This document shows positions 38,386 through 49,744 of a DNA stretch of 64,000 nt, piece after piece. The first letter of the stretch is position 1, and every line of letters begins with the position of its first letter. The stretch is from positions 496,001 to 560,000 of the forward strand of contig JAJJXM010000018.1 in the NCBI GenBank assembly GCA_024516155.1, given 5' to 3'. The notes under the pieces are model-generated. The model was given only the letters and a program-made list of their open reading frames with translations. It had not been told where the DNA came from and did not search any database. The stretch comes from Pyronema omphalodes. Taxonomy: Eukaryota > Ascomycota > Pezizomycetes > Pezizales > Pyronemataceae. The position numbers were made by a program, and so were the translations under genes.

Positions 38386-38902
38386 TTACTGATGCTGATG
38401 CAGACTCCAAGGGAAAAGGAAGAAAGAAAGAAAGAAAAAAAGATAATCTGGTGCTATTTTTTGTTTTTGTTTTTTGTGTTAGTCTTGGTTTTGAGTTGGT
38501 TGTGTTGGCTTTGAGATGGCTTTGAAATGGAAGATAGATAGCTTATGTAGCTTATGTAGCTTATATAGATGGTAGTATACCGGTATATCACAATCATATA
38601 CAATAATCTAATTTTGTTATTATACCAAGAAATTTCTATCGTAAATCAAGTTCAAGTTTTGTAATTTAGTTTAATTTCACCATGGAAATGTTATATAGCA
38701 AGTATCCACTGGAAGCAATATTGTGTTAGTTTCATATTGCATTGGTTTCAAAACCGTATCATTCCCAATATTTCTACAACCAGACAAGAGGAGAAAAAAA
38801 AAACAAATTACTTTTGTTAACGCAACCGAACCCAACCAATATTTTCCGCAATCCAAATTCCATAATCCATTACATTTTAACCTGCATTCCAGATTGCAAA
38901 GC
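38386..38902. other. NOP12 3' flank
   Basis: AT-rich, with a GAAAGAAAGAAAG run at 38420-38440 and a short CTTATGTAG repeat at 38540-38565. No gene was recognised. Confidence 0.5.
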
Positions 38903-40322
38903 CTAATCCTTCTTCTTCCAAGCCGTTGACCGCTTAGTCTGTCTTGCCCTTGTTTTTCCACCCGATTTCTTCCCGCTTCCTCCCTTCTTAATACCACTCG
39001 GTGTTGTAGCAGATGCACGAAGACCCTCGATAACCGTGGCCTGTTTCTTAAGCTGAGTAGCACCAGCCTTTCCAAGAAGCTTAGTAGCCCTTCCAAGAGT
39101 AGCTTGCTGCTTGGGATCCGCCTTGGGTACATAAGTACTCTGAGGTTTCTTGCTAGGGGCTCTTCTTTGCTCGATTTCCGGTTTTCCTTTAGCGTTTCTC
39201 TTGATAGCTTTTGCTCTGCTGACTCTTAGTTTTCTGTCACCTTCGGTTTTCTTTCCTTCGACCATCTTTTTTCCGTCCAATAATAGAGCTTGGTCAACGG
39301 ACATGGCATCCTCGAATTGAACATAGGCGAATCCTTTTCCGACGTTGGTTTTTGAGTCACGAATGATACGGACGTATTCGACTTTTCCACACTTTCCAAA
39401 GTGGCGCCAGAGACTCTCTTCTTGGGCTTCGAAATCTAGGTTTCCGACGAAGATGCAGCGTTTTGGTTCATGTTTTCCGGGATGGGCAACAGAGTCGACA
39501 CGGATATGACGGTCGAGACAGATCTGGCCGTTAAGTTTCAAGGCAGCACGGGCTCCTTCAAGAGTAGTGTAAACAACATAAGCGTTGACGGTTTTCTGTT
39601 TCTCGTGAAGCTTGTGGTTGACGAAAGCTGCCTTGCGGGGAATCTGCTCCGAGAAAGCAATAGAGCGGAATCGGATGCTGTGGACCTTTCCTGCAGTACC
39701 GAAATGTGCCTTAAGAGTCTTGTAGTCTGATTTGCTAGAGATTGCGTTGGAGGGGACGTTGCCCAAGAAGACGGTGCGTGCGGATTTGTCGAGTTCTACG
39801 TCAACTGGGTTGATCAAGGACTCGTGCTTAATGGGGAAAGCGGAGTCTTTCTTCTCCTCTTCCTCTTCGTCGCTGTCGGATTCGGCTCCAGAACCCTCGG
39901 CTTCCTCAGTGTCCTTCTTCTCGGCCTTGGATTTCTTGGAAGGCTTGGGTTCGTCCTCCATGTGAAGCTTGCGCATGTAGACATCCTCCAAGTCCTCCTC
40001 TGCTGCCTTGCGCTTGCGCTTCTTGCTGCGCTCTGATGTGGGCTCGGGGGCTTCGTCGGAGGCTTCTTCTTCGTCTTCGTTTTCGGAGGCGGAGGAGAGC
40101 TCGGCGTCGTTGTCGTCTCCAGATTCCTCATCGTCAGAGTCCTCGGCGGGAGTTTCAGTCTTTGCGGGGAGGGTGAATTTCTTGGGCTCCGGGGCTTTTA
40201 CGGCTCCTAACTGGGGATTGTCAGAAAGGGTCAATTGGAAATTCTTATAGAGGAATAAGTACACTGGAGGAGAAAAGAGAGGCGACGGCTGCATCGACTT
40301 TGGGGGCGGTAGATTTGGCCAT
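38903..40322 (-). CDS. NOP12: Nop12-like nucleolar RNA-binding protein
   Basis: Nucleolar protein for pre-25S rRNA processing and 60S assembly in yeast. Exons 40322-40263 and 40210-38903; 455 aa. The spliced start MAKSTAPKVDAAVASLFSSS joins LGAVKAPEPKKF. A long acidic and lysine-rich region (about 35-160) precedes RRM1 (about 166-267: RTVFLGNVPSNAISSKSDYK, with an insertion typical of Nop12) and RRM2 (about 273-360: RCIFVGNLDFEAQEESLWRH, RNP1 GKGFAYVQFED). The tail is basic (SGKKSGGKTRARQTKRST), as expected for nucleolar targeting. The reading frame continues upstream through the intron, so the ATG at 40322 was chosen because the donor GTACTT and acceptor CCCAG close in frame onto a family-like N-terminus. 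Confidence 0.88.
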
Positions 40323-42282
40323 TTTAAAGGTTGTTGTTAAGTTTGTTGAACTTTGTTAAACTTTTGTTAAAATATTTGTTTCGGCGAGTTTCTGCCGGGT
40401 TGAAAAAGGTAAATTATAGACCAATCCTAATCCTAAATGTGCCTGTAATGTAGGAGCTCCCGGAAGACCTGGTGGGGGTGGAAATGGTGGTGGAACTGGG
40501 CGTTTTTTCCGGGTGGTCGTGCAGTTCTGTTCGAGGATCACAGGTCTTGTTCGATTTTCTGACTTTTTTGGTCGGATGGATTGCTTGGCACTGGTTTCAC
40601 TGGGTCTGGCTGCCCACACCTTTTCTTCGTTAGCGTGTTTTTTTCCACTCTAGACCTTAATGATGAGCTAGTCTAATCGAGAGTGGCGTGAATAATGGTG
40701 CGGATATCACAGGACCAACCCGTCACAGTCTGCCTAAAGAAAGCCAGGTGCTGCTGCTGCTGCTGTTGCTTCTGCTGCTTCTCGGTCCTGCTTGCTGCGC
40801 TGCTCACCTCGCTCGCTTTTGCCTGCCTGCTTGATCCCACTCTACGCTGCTGCTGCTGCTGCTGATTGCTCAGTGGGATGTGAATGGCCCGTCGGCGGCA
40901 TGAAGGACGTGGTGGACCAAGTGAGCGTCGAAACAGCCGCCAAAGAATATATCTGCCAATAATAATAAATTCGAATTTGAGAAAAATCACGTAGAAATCC
41001 CGGGTTTTTTTTTGTTTCGGTTTTTATTTTATTTTATTTTATTTTATTTTTAATCCTCTCTTCTCCCCGCTGATCAGATTGACTGGTCACAGTTGTGCTG
41101 CGGTTCGAGCGAGCCGGTCAAAAATATCCGGGATACAGTATGCGTCGTGATTGCTCACGGATGGCTCCTGGAGCGTGATTCCCCCGGCACCCACCAGTGC
41201 TGTTGGGCTGAGTGGGGATAATGGCCGTTGTTCCCTGAGATGATGACGCCCGACGCTTCCCACTCTTCCGCCCGCTGATTCTCCAAAAAATACAGTTTCG
41301 CTTCCCCTCGTCATCCAGCTTGTTAATCCAGTTAACTTCATCGATTATTATTTTTTTTACCGTTGCCGTCTTATCTTTAAGAATTCCTGTTCGAGGAGTC
41401 TAAGTGAACCGCGTCCGCGAACGGCACTTGTCGTCCTATCCTCTACTGCCTCTCACGTCGCCCTGCGAGTTGTCTGCCATTCCTCACTTTACCCTCTGTG
41501 CCGGAGTCGACCAACGTCTGACGAGCCATCCACCCCCCCATCCATCCTGCTCTCGTCTACTGATCTTTGCCGTTCTGCGATTCGCCTGCGCTCTACCGAA
41601 AGTCTGAGAATCGCCCGCAATTATCTCTCCTCCACTACCTCCACCGTTCCGACCAGTCGCCGCTACTACTACTCCTCCTCCCCTCACGACGCCCACTCTC
41701 GAGGACACTCTCCGGTTGAACATCCGACCGGCCAGTGCTTCAGCAAAAGACATCGCGACTACTCCTCTTCTGCAGCGCAAAGCACTTTACTTTCCGCGCT
41801 TCACACTCCCCGTCCTCTCCCCCCCAACTGGACATCACCGCCAGAACCACTACGACTGCTACAAACTTACAAGAACTGCCCATCGAGCACAAACTGTTGC
41901 TCCTGCTGCTCGATTGTTCTTCCGGGCTATGCCAGCGGTTGTCCACCTCTACTGGTTCACATTGCCTACTTCGTGAGTTCCCCCCCAATCCCGTCACTTT
42001 GTTTTCATCCTCTGCCTTCTTCCCCTCTCCGACCAACACGCTTCTACTCTCACGTTCTCTCGACCTTAGCCCACCTAGTCTTGCCACTGCTAATCCACCA
42101 CAAGCACTTGACTGGGACCCTGTTCCACAGTCGTCTGCTATTAACCTAGGCTTCGTTTCGTCACGTCCCACACACGACTCTGCGCGGTCTCCTGTCTGTT
42201 CCTTCCTACAGACACCACCCTAAACCACTACACATCCTCTGAAGGTAACCCTTAGCACTTCTCAGTTGAGGGACGTTATCGG
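40323..42282. other. Divergent intergenic region NOP12 / Dep1-like gene
   Basis: Two start codons face away from each other across about 2 kb. A CTG/CAG-type run lies at 40748-40865 and a (TTTTA)n run at 41022-41050. 41400-42240 is pyrimidine-rich and probably the long leader of the + strand gene. Open frames there (for example 41735-42223) are proline/serine/leucine low complexity and are not called. Confidence 0.5.
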
Positions 42283-44619
42283 ATGGCACCAGACGCAGGA
42301 TTTGTAAAATCCGCTACTATTGCTGCGGGAAAACTGGAAAGCTATCCACGCACTGGCAGCCCTCTACCAGCCAGATTAACGTCAGGTACAATCAGCTCGT
42401 CGCCAGCGTCAGCTCGAACTACACCTTCAAAACGACGTGCCGAATTCTCTGCCCCCACCGGGGACTCAGACTCTAGCCTCAGCGAATACGACGGCGACGT
42501 TGCCGATTCTGACGCCGAAACCGAGCGTCTACATATTTCTCCTCAGAAGCAACGACCCGGTATGACTGTGCAACACACAGGAAGCTCTACTATTACCACT
42601 ACTTCGGCAATGGCTTTCGAGGCCACTATTCCTACTCTGAGAGACGCGAGCAAACAGTCCGAGGACATGGTCGACGAGACTCCTACCAAGTTGTCGTCAC
42701 CAGAAACTCCCACCCGGAGTCAAGCTAAGAAAAGAAAGAGAGAGGAGGGATCACCCACTCCTAAAACGCCAGTACCCGAAGAAGATGATGAGACTACTCC
42801 TAAGCAGGCAGCACTACCTCCTAAGAAGAAAGTGTTTCCCCCAGATTCTATAGTCCTGAAAGCAACAATCGACACGTCCGAGAAGGAGGCAAACATAAAA
42901 GAGAATCCCGTTATTAATGGCGATAGCACGACAGAAGACCCGACGGCCACTAATGGTGTAGAAGAAGACCCTAAGGTTAAACCTGCTGCAGAAGAACCAG
43001 GCGATATGGCTATGGAAATTGTCGAGGTTGTCGAAGAGGAGACGGAGGAGGTCAAAGATGATTCTACGTCCGCTCCAGACGAAACAGTTCAACACGTCGA
43101 TGCTGATACCGACATACCCCGGGAAGACGATGAAGGTGATTGCGGATCACACTCTATGGCGGGATTAGCACTGACAAACGCGATGAAGACACTGAGCAAG
43201 ACGCAAAGAGGATGAAAGCCATGGACGAGCTTGCCGAAATCGAGCAAATGTATACCAAGCTCAAGGACAGGTAAAGATCAACGCGTTGGCCTTGACCGAG
43301 ACAGTCACTTACACCTGGTAGCATATACAACGAGAAGCTGCATCGGATTGAAATCGAATTGAAATTGCTACACGACGGCACGCATCCCGAGTACATTGCC
43401 CAGAAAAAAGCTATCGACGACCGGATGGAGGAGAAAGTTCGGTTGGCGAATGCCCAGTATCACCACGCAATGCAAGCGTTGGACACCTCCACACACGTTA
43501 ACAGAGCTCAGCTACATTCTCAGTATTTTCAGCAGACAAGAATGCATCGTGAGAACACTCTATATCATCTTAGCGAGATGTGGTACCACATTCAGCGTGA
43601 GAGAAGAGCTAGTGACGCAATGGTGCCAGGTATATTCCCTTTTTTTAATTTAGCCAATACGTTATGCTAACAAAACTGTCAGAATATACTTATCGTATTC
43701 CGGAACGCGGTAGTACTCGAATCAAAGCTCGACAGAAGTATAACTGGGAAGTCGCAATTCTCGGGGGGATCCAAAAATATATTGGTTTCCCCGCAGCACC
43801 AGATGTCGATGGTGCGACCGAGGAGGAAAAAATGGAGGACCTCGAGGCTCTTGGTGTACGTTATATTCCTTCCTTTTCCATTGTTTTTTTCCTTTTTCTG
43901 GATCCTTCTCTGGCACCAAACTCCATGTGTGACGTGGGTAATTTAATGTTAACCTTTATTTGCAGATCCCCCCACCACGTGTTCCAGCAGTCGCAAGGTC
44001 AATTGCCCCGGCCGGTGTAATGCGCTTAGATGACTACGAGCGTCCTGTGCCGCATCATTGGGCGCCTACCCATACCTCCCCGCCATCCCCTGCAATGCAT
44101 TCCCAGCAGCACCAAGCCCAGGCACAGCCTCAGCAACAAGCTCACGCGCACCAACATTTACACCGGCACCACCATCACCACCATCGACCCCACTCTCATG
44201 GTCCACCTCAGCAGGCTCCTCAGCACCACCAGGAACAGCCCGCATATCCTACTCCACGAAGAGCTCCCTCAAACAGCAATATGGGTCCTTCGTCATCATC
44301 GGCTTCCATCTCATCGCTATTACACCCTTCGGAAAGTAGCGTAAAAATGGAAGCTCAATCTTCCCAACACGCTCTCCCTTCAATAAAGAATACCGATGCT
44401 TTTTCATCATATTCATCTCATATGCAACAGCAGCAAAGACATGCACCTTACGGTTTGAATAACCACCATATTAATCCCTTTGGAAGACCTATGAATGAAC
44501 CTCCTCGTGTACGAAGTCCCACCCCGCACGATACCGAGAAAGGAGGTGGAGCAACAGCAGCAAGGCTTGGTGGGTTTAGACCACCGGCTACTAGTGGGAG
44601 TAGCATCGGTTACTCATGA
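42283..44619 (+). CDS. DEP1: Sds3-like protein, Dep1 type (Rpd3L histone deacetylase complex)
   Basis: Probable subunit of the Rpd3L/Sin3 histone deacetylase complex; the Dep1 label is inferred from the Sds3-like region plus long disordered ends. Exons: 42283-43135, 43189-43270, 43322-43629, 43683-43855, 43966-44619; 689 aa. Residues 1-284 are disordered, acidic and S/T/P-rich with a KKRKRE basic patch. The Sds3-like core starts at about 285 (DAKRMKAMDELAEIEQMYTK, IYNEKLHRIEIELKLLHDGT, HPEYIAQKKAIDDRMEEK). It runs to YNWEVAILGGIQKYIGFPAA and IPPPRVP. The tail is Q/H-rich. Intron 1 ends in AAG after an ACTGAC branch site, the only junction that keeps frame. Sds3 itself or another fungal paralogue remains possible. 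Confidence 0.75.
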
Positions 44620-47039
44620 CAGTTGTTAATTGACAATTAAGTGTTGAATGGATAGCAGAAGTAATGTATTTTAACGGGGGGTCAATTTTCCCTTTTTCTT
44701 TCCTCATTTCCTTGTTTCTTAAACTATTGGGTCAGGATATTGCGTTTTACTGTTTACTCGTCTTTTTTGGTTTTTCATAAGCAATGATTGTCGGGCGTAA
44801 CTGATGTCTTTTCCGTCGTTTTTTTTTTCTTGTTTACCGCGTGGGTTGCAATATGGATTTGGTTGGTTTGTTGTTTTCTTTTTTTTTTTTTTTTAACTAT
44901 CATGAAAGGGGTAGGGGTCGGTTGGTTGGTTATGTATCGGGATTTTTTGGAGGACTAAGGATACTGACATAAGGCGGTTATGGGTATGAAGATATTGAAC
45001 TGACCGAAGCGAGTGGCATGTCTAGTAAGGTGGATGCATGTATAGGATGCATGTTATGTATAGGAGGAAATAGGAGGAAATGGATGGAATAGGAATTGGT
45101 TGATGGAAACTTTTAACTGGAAGTATATATTATGTTTGTTAGACGATGGATTGAAAGAGAGAATTGAAAGAATTGAATCATGAGGATATAGCATTACTGA
45201 ATATTTTATTTCTATGCCACGGTTTTTCTGGTAGCAGAAATGATGGATTAAATGGGATTTGGTTGTTTATTATGTTACTTGAGTAAAGTAGCTATCCATC
45301 CATCCATCATATATACTCGAACATATAGCGGTATGGATATGTTATGTAAGTATGTGGTATTATATTATCTTTTTTTTTGATCCGTATGTAGTGATTATTC
45401 CGTTCATGAATCATCACCCGTCACCCGTAACTCGTTTGAGGATATGTAATCTCGTCGATGGGGGAGATTATCATGAAAATCTTATCATCCTCCCGTCCCC
45501 ATCCCCCCAGGGCCGGCAACACTGCGGAGGATCGGCAACACCGCGGTAGGATCGGTAGGAACGGCATATTCCGTCCCCGGTTTGTATGGTACATAGTAAG
45601 CACGCGGTAACTAGTCTCGTGTACTCGTGCACCGTAAATACGGTACTCGTTGTATGTATGTATATGTAGTTACTCTTCTTTCCTTTCCTTGACGATTGGA
45701 GTTTTGGCGATTCGGATGTTTTATTACAGAATTAGGGGTATTACAGAATTACAGAATTACAGAATTACAGAATTACAGAATTACAGAATTACAGAATTAC
45801 AGAATTACAGAATTACAGAATTACAGAATTACAGAATTATAGAATTACAGAATTTACAGAATTACAGAATTAGGGGTATTACAGAATTACAGAATTACAG
45901 AATTACAGAATTACAGAATTACAGAATTATAGAGGAAGCTAGGTTATCTGTAAGCTGTACATGGTTTTGTATGTGGATTGATGTGGGTTGATGTGGATTG
46001 ATGTGGATTGGATGTGGATTGAGGCGATGGGTTGCGGGTTGGAAGTTGCGGGTGTGTTGGATGTGTTGGATGCGAAAAAAAATGTTGGTGTGATGGGGAT
46101 GGGGGACTGGGATGGGGGATGGCGGATGGGGGGGTTATGGGATGGGAGGAATAGTGGTTTCAAACTTGGAGATTTTGAAGCTTTGAAACTTTAAAATTCT
46201 GGAATCCTGGGATATCGACTGTTAGCATACCGCACCATACCGTGGTAAATCGGAGTATCAATGTATCAATGTATCGCAGCTCGCAGCTCACATCTCTCTA
46301 CAGATATAAAACTTTTACTGCTATTACGCGGAGGTTAGGAACATTGAGTACCTAAAGCAAAAAGTCAATGGCATGGATGGCCCAGACCCGACAGACCCGA
46401 CAGACCTAGCAGAAACAGACCAGATCGTCATTGAAACATCAGTTCCCCGTATATCATCAAAAAAGGATTCTTATATGGTGCACCGTGCTAGTGCCATAAC
46501 CTTTACTTTACTTTACTTACATACAGGTGGGTTTCAGTCGGTACAGGCATTCAGTGTCTAGTGTCCATTGTCCATTTCCACTGGATTTTCCACGAGTGCT
46601 ACGATTTTCTCGATTTCTCGGGTTCCACAAGTTCCACGAGTTCCACGATTTTTTGATTTTTGGTTTTCTCGATACGACTTTCACGATTTCCACGACTTTC
46701 ACGACTTTTTGACGCGCCGGGATTGTGAAGTACAGGCACTCCAGACACCAGACACCAGATTACAGTGCTCCAATGCTCCAGTGTTCCAGTGCTCCAGTGT
46801 TCCAGTCACCAATCACCAATCACCAGTCGCCAGTCGCCAGTCGCCAGTCGCCACTGCTCTCGGTCTACTTAGCGAAATATCGGCACACCAGCAGCTCGTC
46901 ATCGATCGCTTCACAATCATTAAACTAGCCAACACAGCTCACCCCAGCATCTTTCCAAATCCCGACCGAGTTAAATACATACATACCTACATACCTACCT
47001 TTCTACTAGCTCCAAATCCCAGTATATCATACATATACC
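44620..47039. repeat. Intergenic region with octamer and heptamer repeats
   Basis: T-rich 3' flank of the Dep1-like gene (44640-44900). An octamer array (TTACAGAA)n lies at 45724-45932 in two blocks split by TTAGGGGTA. GTTGATGTGGATT repeats follow at 45970-46020 and TCCACGAGT-type repeats at 46590-46710. (AGTCGCC)n lies at 46823-46853, followed by the YEA4 leader. No gene was recognised. Confidence 0.7.
45724..45932 (+). repeat. (TTACAGAA)n octanucleotide array
   Basis: About 20 copies in two blocks, separated by TTAGGGGTATT, which also precedes the first block. The block structure suggests the array and its leader were duplicated together. Confidence 0.85.
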
Positions 47040-48717
47040 ATGACGAAGCCCCGCCGTTCACACAGGAAGCCACCAGCAGCATTACTGGCGGCATTATCCT
47101 CGTCATCTTCTGCAACAACTCCTTCCTCTTCTTCTACCTCTACACCAATCTTTGAATCCTCCGACGTAATGTCCTCGTCCTTATCCTCGTCCTCGTCCTC
47201 CTCCTCGGCAGAGGATTCTTCCCGCGAATCAAAGACTCAAGAAATCGATGCGCGTCCACACCTGGAAGCTGCGGCGGCGGGTGTAATCAAAGCACCGGAG
47301 GTTCCGCCGACGATATATGGAGTGTTGGCTCAGTGTACCCTCCCAGCTTGGATGAGTACTGTGGTTATGGTTTGGTTGATTTTTGGGGGCTGTTGTAGTA
47401 ATGTAAGTTACGCACCTGGTCTTTGATGGTCCGAGGCTGATGGGGCGAGGACTAGGCGGGACGTATGGGATTGAGAGCTAATGATGGGGTGCTATGTGAA
47501 GGTTTTTGCGTTGGAGGCTATTATAAAGTATGTTGGACCTTTCGGGGGGGGGGGGGGGGGGTGATGCTGCGAGCTGGGGAGGATTTGAAGCTTGACAGCT
47601 TGGTTATACAGTTTCATGCTAACGTATCTTCTCCAGACAAGAGCCCCACGCGGGACACCTAATAACTTTCGCCCAATTCGCGCTCGTCGCCTTCGAAGGC
47701 TTAATCTACCACTTTGATCCGAGAGGACCATGTTTCCTTAAACCTCGACAGATTCCTCTCCGAAGATGGGCTGTACAAATCGCTCTCTTTTGGCTGGTGT
47801 CGATTATGAACAACCAGGCTTTCGCCTATAATATCTCTGTCCCCGTACATATCATCCTCAGAAGTGGTGGTAGTATGACGACTTTACTAGTGGGGTGGTG
47901 TTGGGGGAAGAGATATAGTAGGGTACAGGTTATCTCGGTGGTTATTTTAACAGTGGGATGTATTCTCAGTGCGTTAGCAGATGGTGAGGGGATGGTGAGT
48001 TTTTCCTGTCTACGAAGCTCGTTAGGAATTACGGTGCTTTTTAAAGAGGCTTGATACTAATGAATTATCACGAATATAGGGTAAAACCGAAGCCTCCATG
48101 TCGCGATTCATAACCGGACTCGTTATCCTCTTCGTCGCCCAACTTCTTAGTGCGATCATGGGCCTCTACATCGAAGCCACCTACACCAAGTACGGAAACA
48201 ACTACCGCGAGGGCTTATTCTACACTGTTCGTCCCTGTCCCAAAAAACTTTATCTCTAGCTATCTGAACTAACCTTCCTCTTCTCTAGCACGCACTCGGT
48301 CTCCCCCTCTTCCTCATCTTCTCCAGCAGCATCAAAGAACAATACCTCAAACTCTCATCCACACCCCCATTATCACCTCTCCCCTTTCTCCCGCCTCTTC
48401 TCAACCGTCTCATCACCGCCCTACCACATAAAATTCTCTACCTAATCCTAAACGCATTAACGCAATACGTTTGTGTCCGAGGAGTCAATATTCTTGGCTC
48501 CGTAAGCTCGGCGTTGACAGTTACGATTGTTTTAAATATCAGAAAACTTGTGAGCTTGTGGTTGAGTATTTGGTTGTTTGGGAATAATTTGTCGGGTGGT
48601 GTTATGGCTGGTGCTGGAACGGTTTTCGTGGGTGGATTGGTTTATGGATTGGAAAGTCAACGGCAGAGAGCTAGGGCGAAACGGGAGGCGAGGGATGTGG
48701 AGAAGAAGATGAAGTAA
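47040..48717 (+). CDS. YEA4: UAA-family nucleotide-sugar transporter, Yea4 type
   Basis: Membrane transporter of the UDP-sugar family; yeast Yea4 brings UDP-GlcNAc into the ER for chitin synthesis. Exons: 47040-47402, 47502-47527, 47637-47994, 48080-48226, 48289-48717; 440 aa. A Ser-rich cytosolic N-terminus (1-85) precedes about ten hydrophobic segments, starting MSTVVMVWLIFGGCCSNVFA. Diagnostic parts are NNQAFAYNISVPVHIILRSG, WGKRYSRVQVISVVILTVG, LTQYVCVRGVNILGSVSSAL and VLNIRKLVSLWLSIWLFGNN. The tail is basic (RAKREARDVEKKMK). Exon 2 is only 26 nt. Its upstream intron ends in AAG, and the downstream intron holds an 18-G run (47544-47561). The substrate is inferred from the family. Confidence 0.88.
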
Positions 48718-49353
48718 TTGGGGTGGGAGGATTGGGGGGGAGGGAGAAGGAGAGGAGGAATGGGAGTGGTGCGGGAAGGAAGGGTAGAGAGGGAACGCAA
48801 GAGCAGGTGTTGTAGGAGTACAAAAGGAAATGCAACAATAGGAATAGATGCCACAAAAGGAACCAAAGGAGAAAGATCAAAAGGAATAAACCTGATAAAA
48901 GAAACAATTGGTTAAACAAACAGTCAAGAACTTGGAAAAAGAATAGACGTCATACTTTTTAAAGTCAGAACCGGACTTGGAGCCGGAGTCGGAGTTGTAG
49001 GAGGTGTAGGAGTTGGAGGTGTTGGAGGTGTTTTATTAAACTGTAGACTGTATACGCTTTCAATGAAGGGATAGATTTTTTCAGATGAACGGGTAGATTG
49101 GATTAAATTAGAGTAGATTAGATCAATACCATACAATACAATACAATACCATACCATACAATATCATACAATGCAATCTGAAACGATTTGAACCGATCTG
49201 AACCGATCTGAACTGAGCTGAAAACAACTGAAACGAATGCGATGTCATGAAATCATGACGGTCGGGGAGATTCTGGATTTGGAATTCGGATTTCGGAATT
49301 TCAAGTTAGAGATATGTTTTTCGATAGGGATTTATTATTTTCTGGGGATTCAA
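48718..49353. other. YEA4 3' flank
   Basis: G/A-rich sequence (48720-48900), a GGAGTTGGAGGTGTTGGAGG repeat at 49006-49032, (ATACA/ATACC)n at 49126-49170 and CTGAACCGATCTGAAC repeats at 49175-49215. No gene was recognised. Confidence 0.5.
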
Positions 49354-49423
49354 TGATTGATGATTGATGATTGATGATTGATGATTGATGATTGATGATT
49401 GATGATTGATGATTTGATTTGAT
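49354..49423 (+). repeat. (TTGATGA)n array at the 3' end of the LINE
   Basis: About ten perfect heptamers. They pass into (GATTT)n at 49421-49440 and then the LINE 3' UTR. Same unit and phase type as the longer array at the other end of the element. Confidence 0.9.
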
Positions 49424-49744
49424 TTGATTTTAATCATACACCGTTCGAGGCCTTTAAGGCCTATGCGGGAAACTAAATCCGTTTTTTCCTGTCCTCGTGG
49501 CCGAGACCACCTAAAGAGGCACCCCAATCTCCTGCTCCCCGTGACGTCCCCGAAAAGATAAGTAAATAAAGAAACACCCAAAAAGAAACAAAAAATCCTA
49601 AACCCCAGCCGAAACCTGACAGTCCCCCGTATCGCTCACACCTTCCCCTCTTATAACTAAAAAGAAAAAATCGTGAAAATCAAAAGAAAAGTAATGAAAA
49701 AATTTACAATTCGCCCTCCAAGCACCTGGCCCTTCTGCCCATGC

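Noticed and set aside
41735..42223. 162-codon open frame upstream of the Dep1-like gene
   Set aside because: Pyrimidine-rich S/P/L low complexity, also open on the other strand; most likely a leader sequence.
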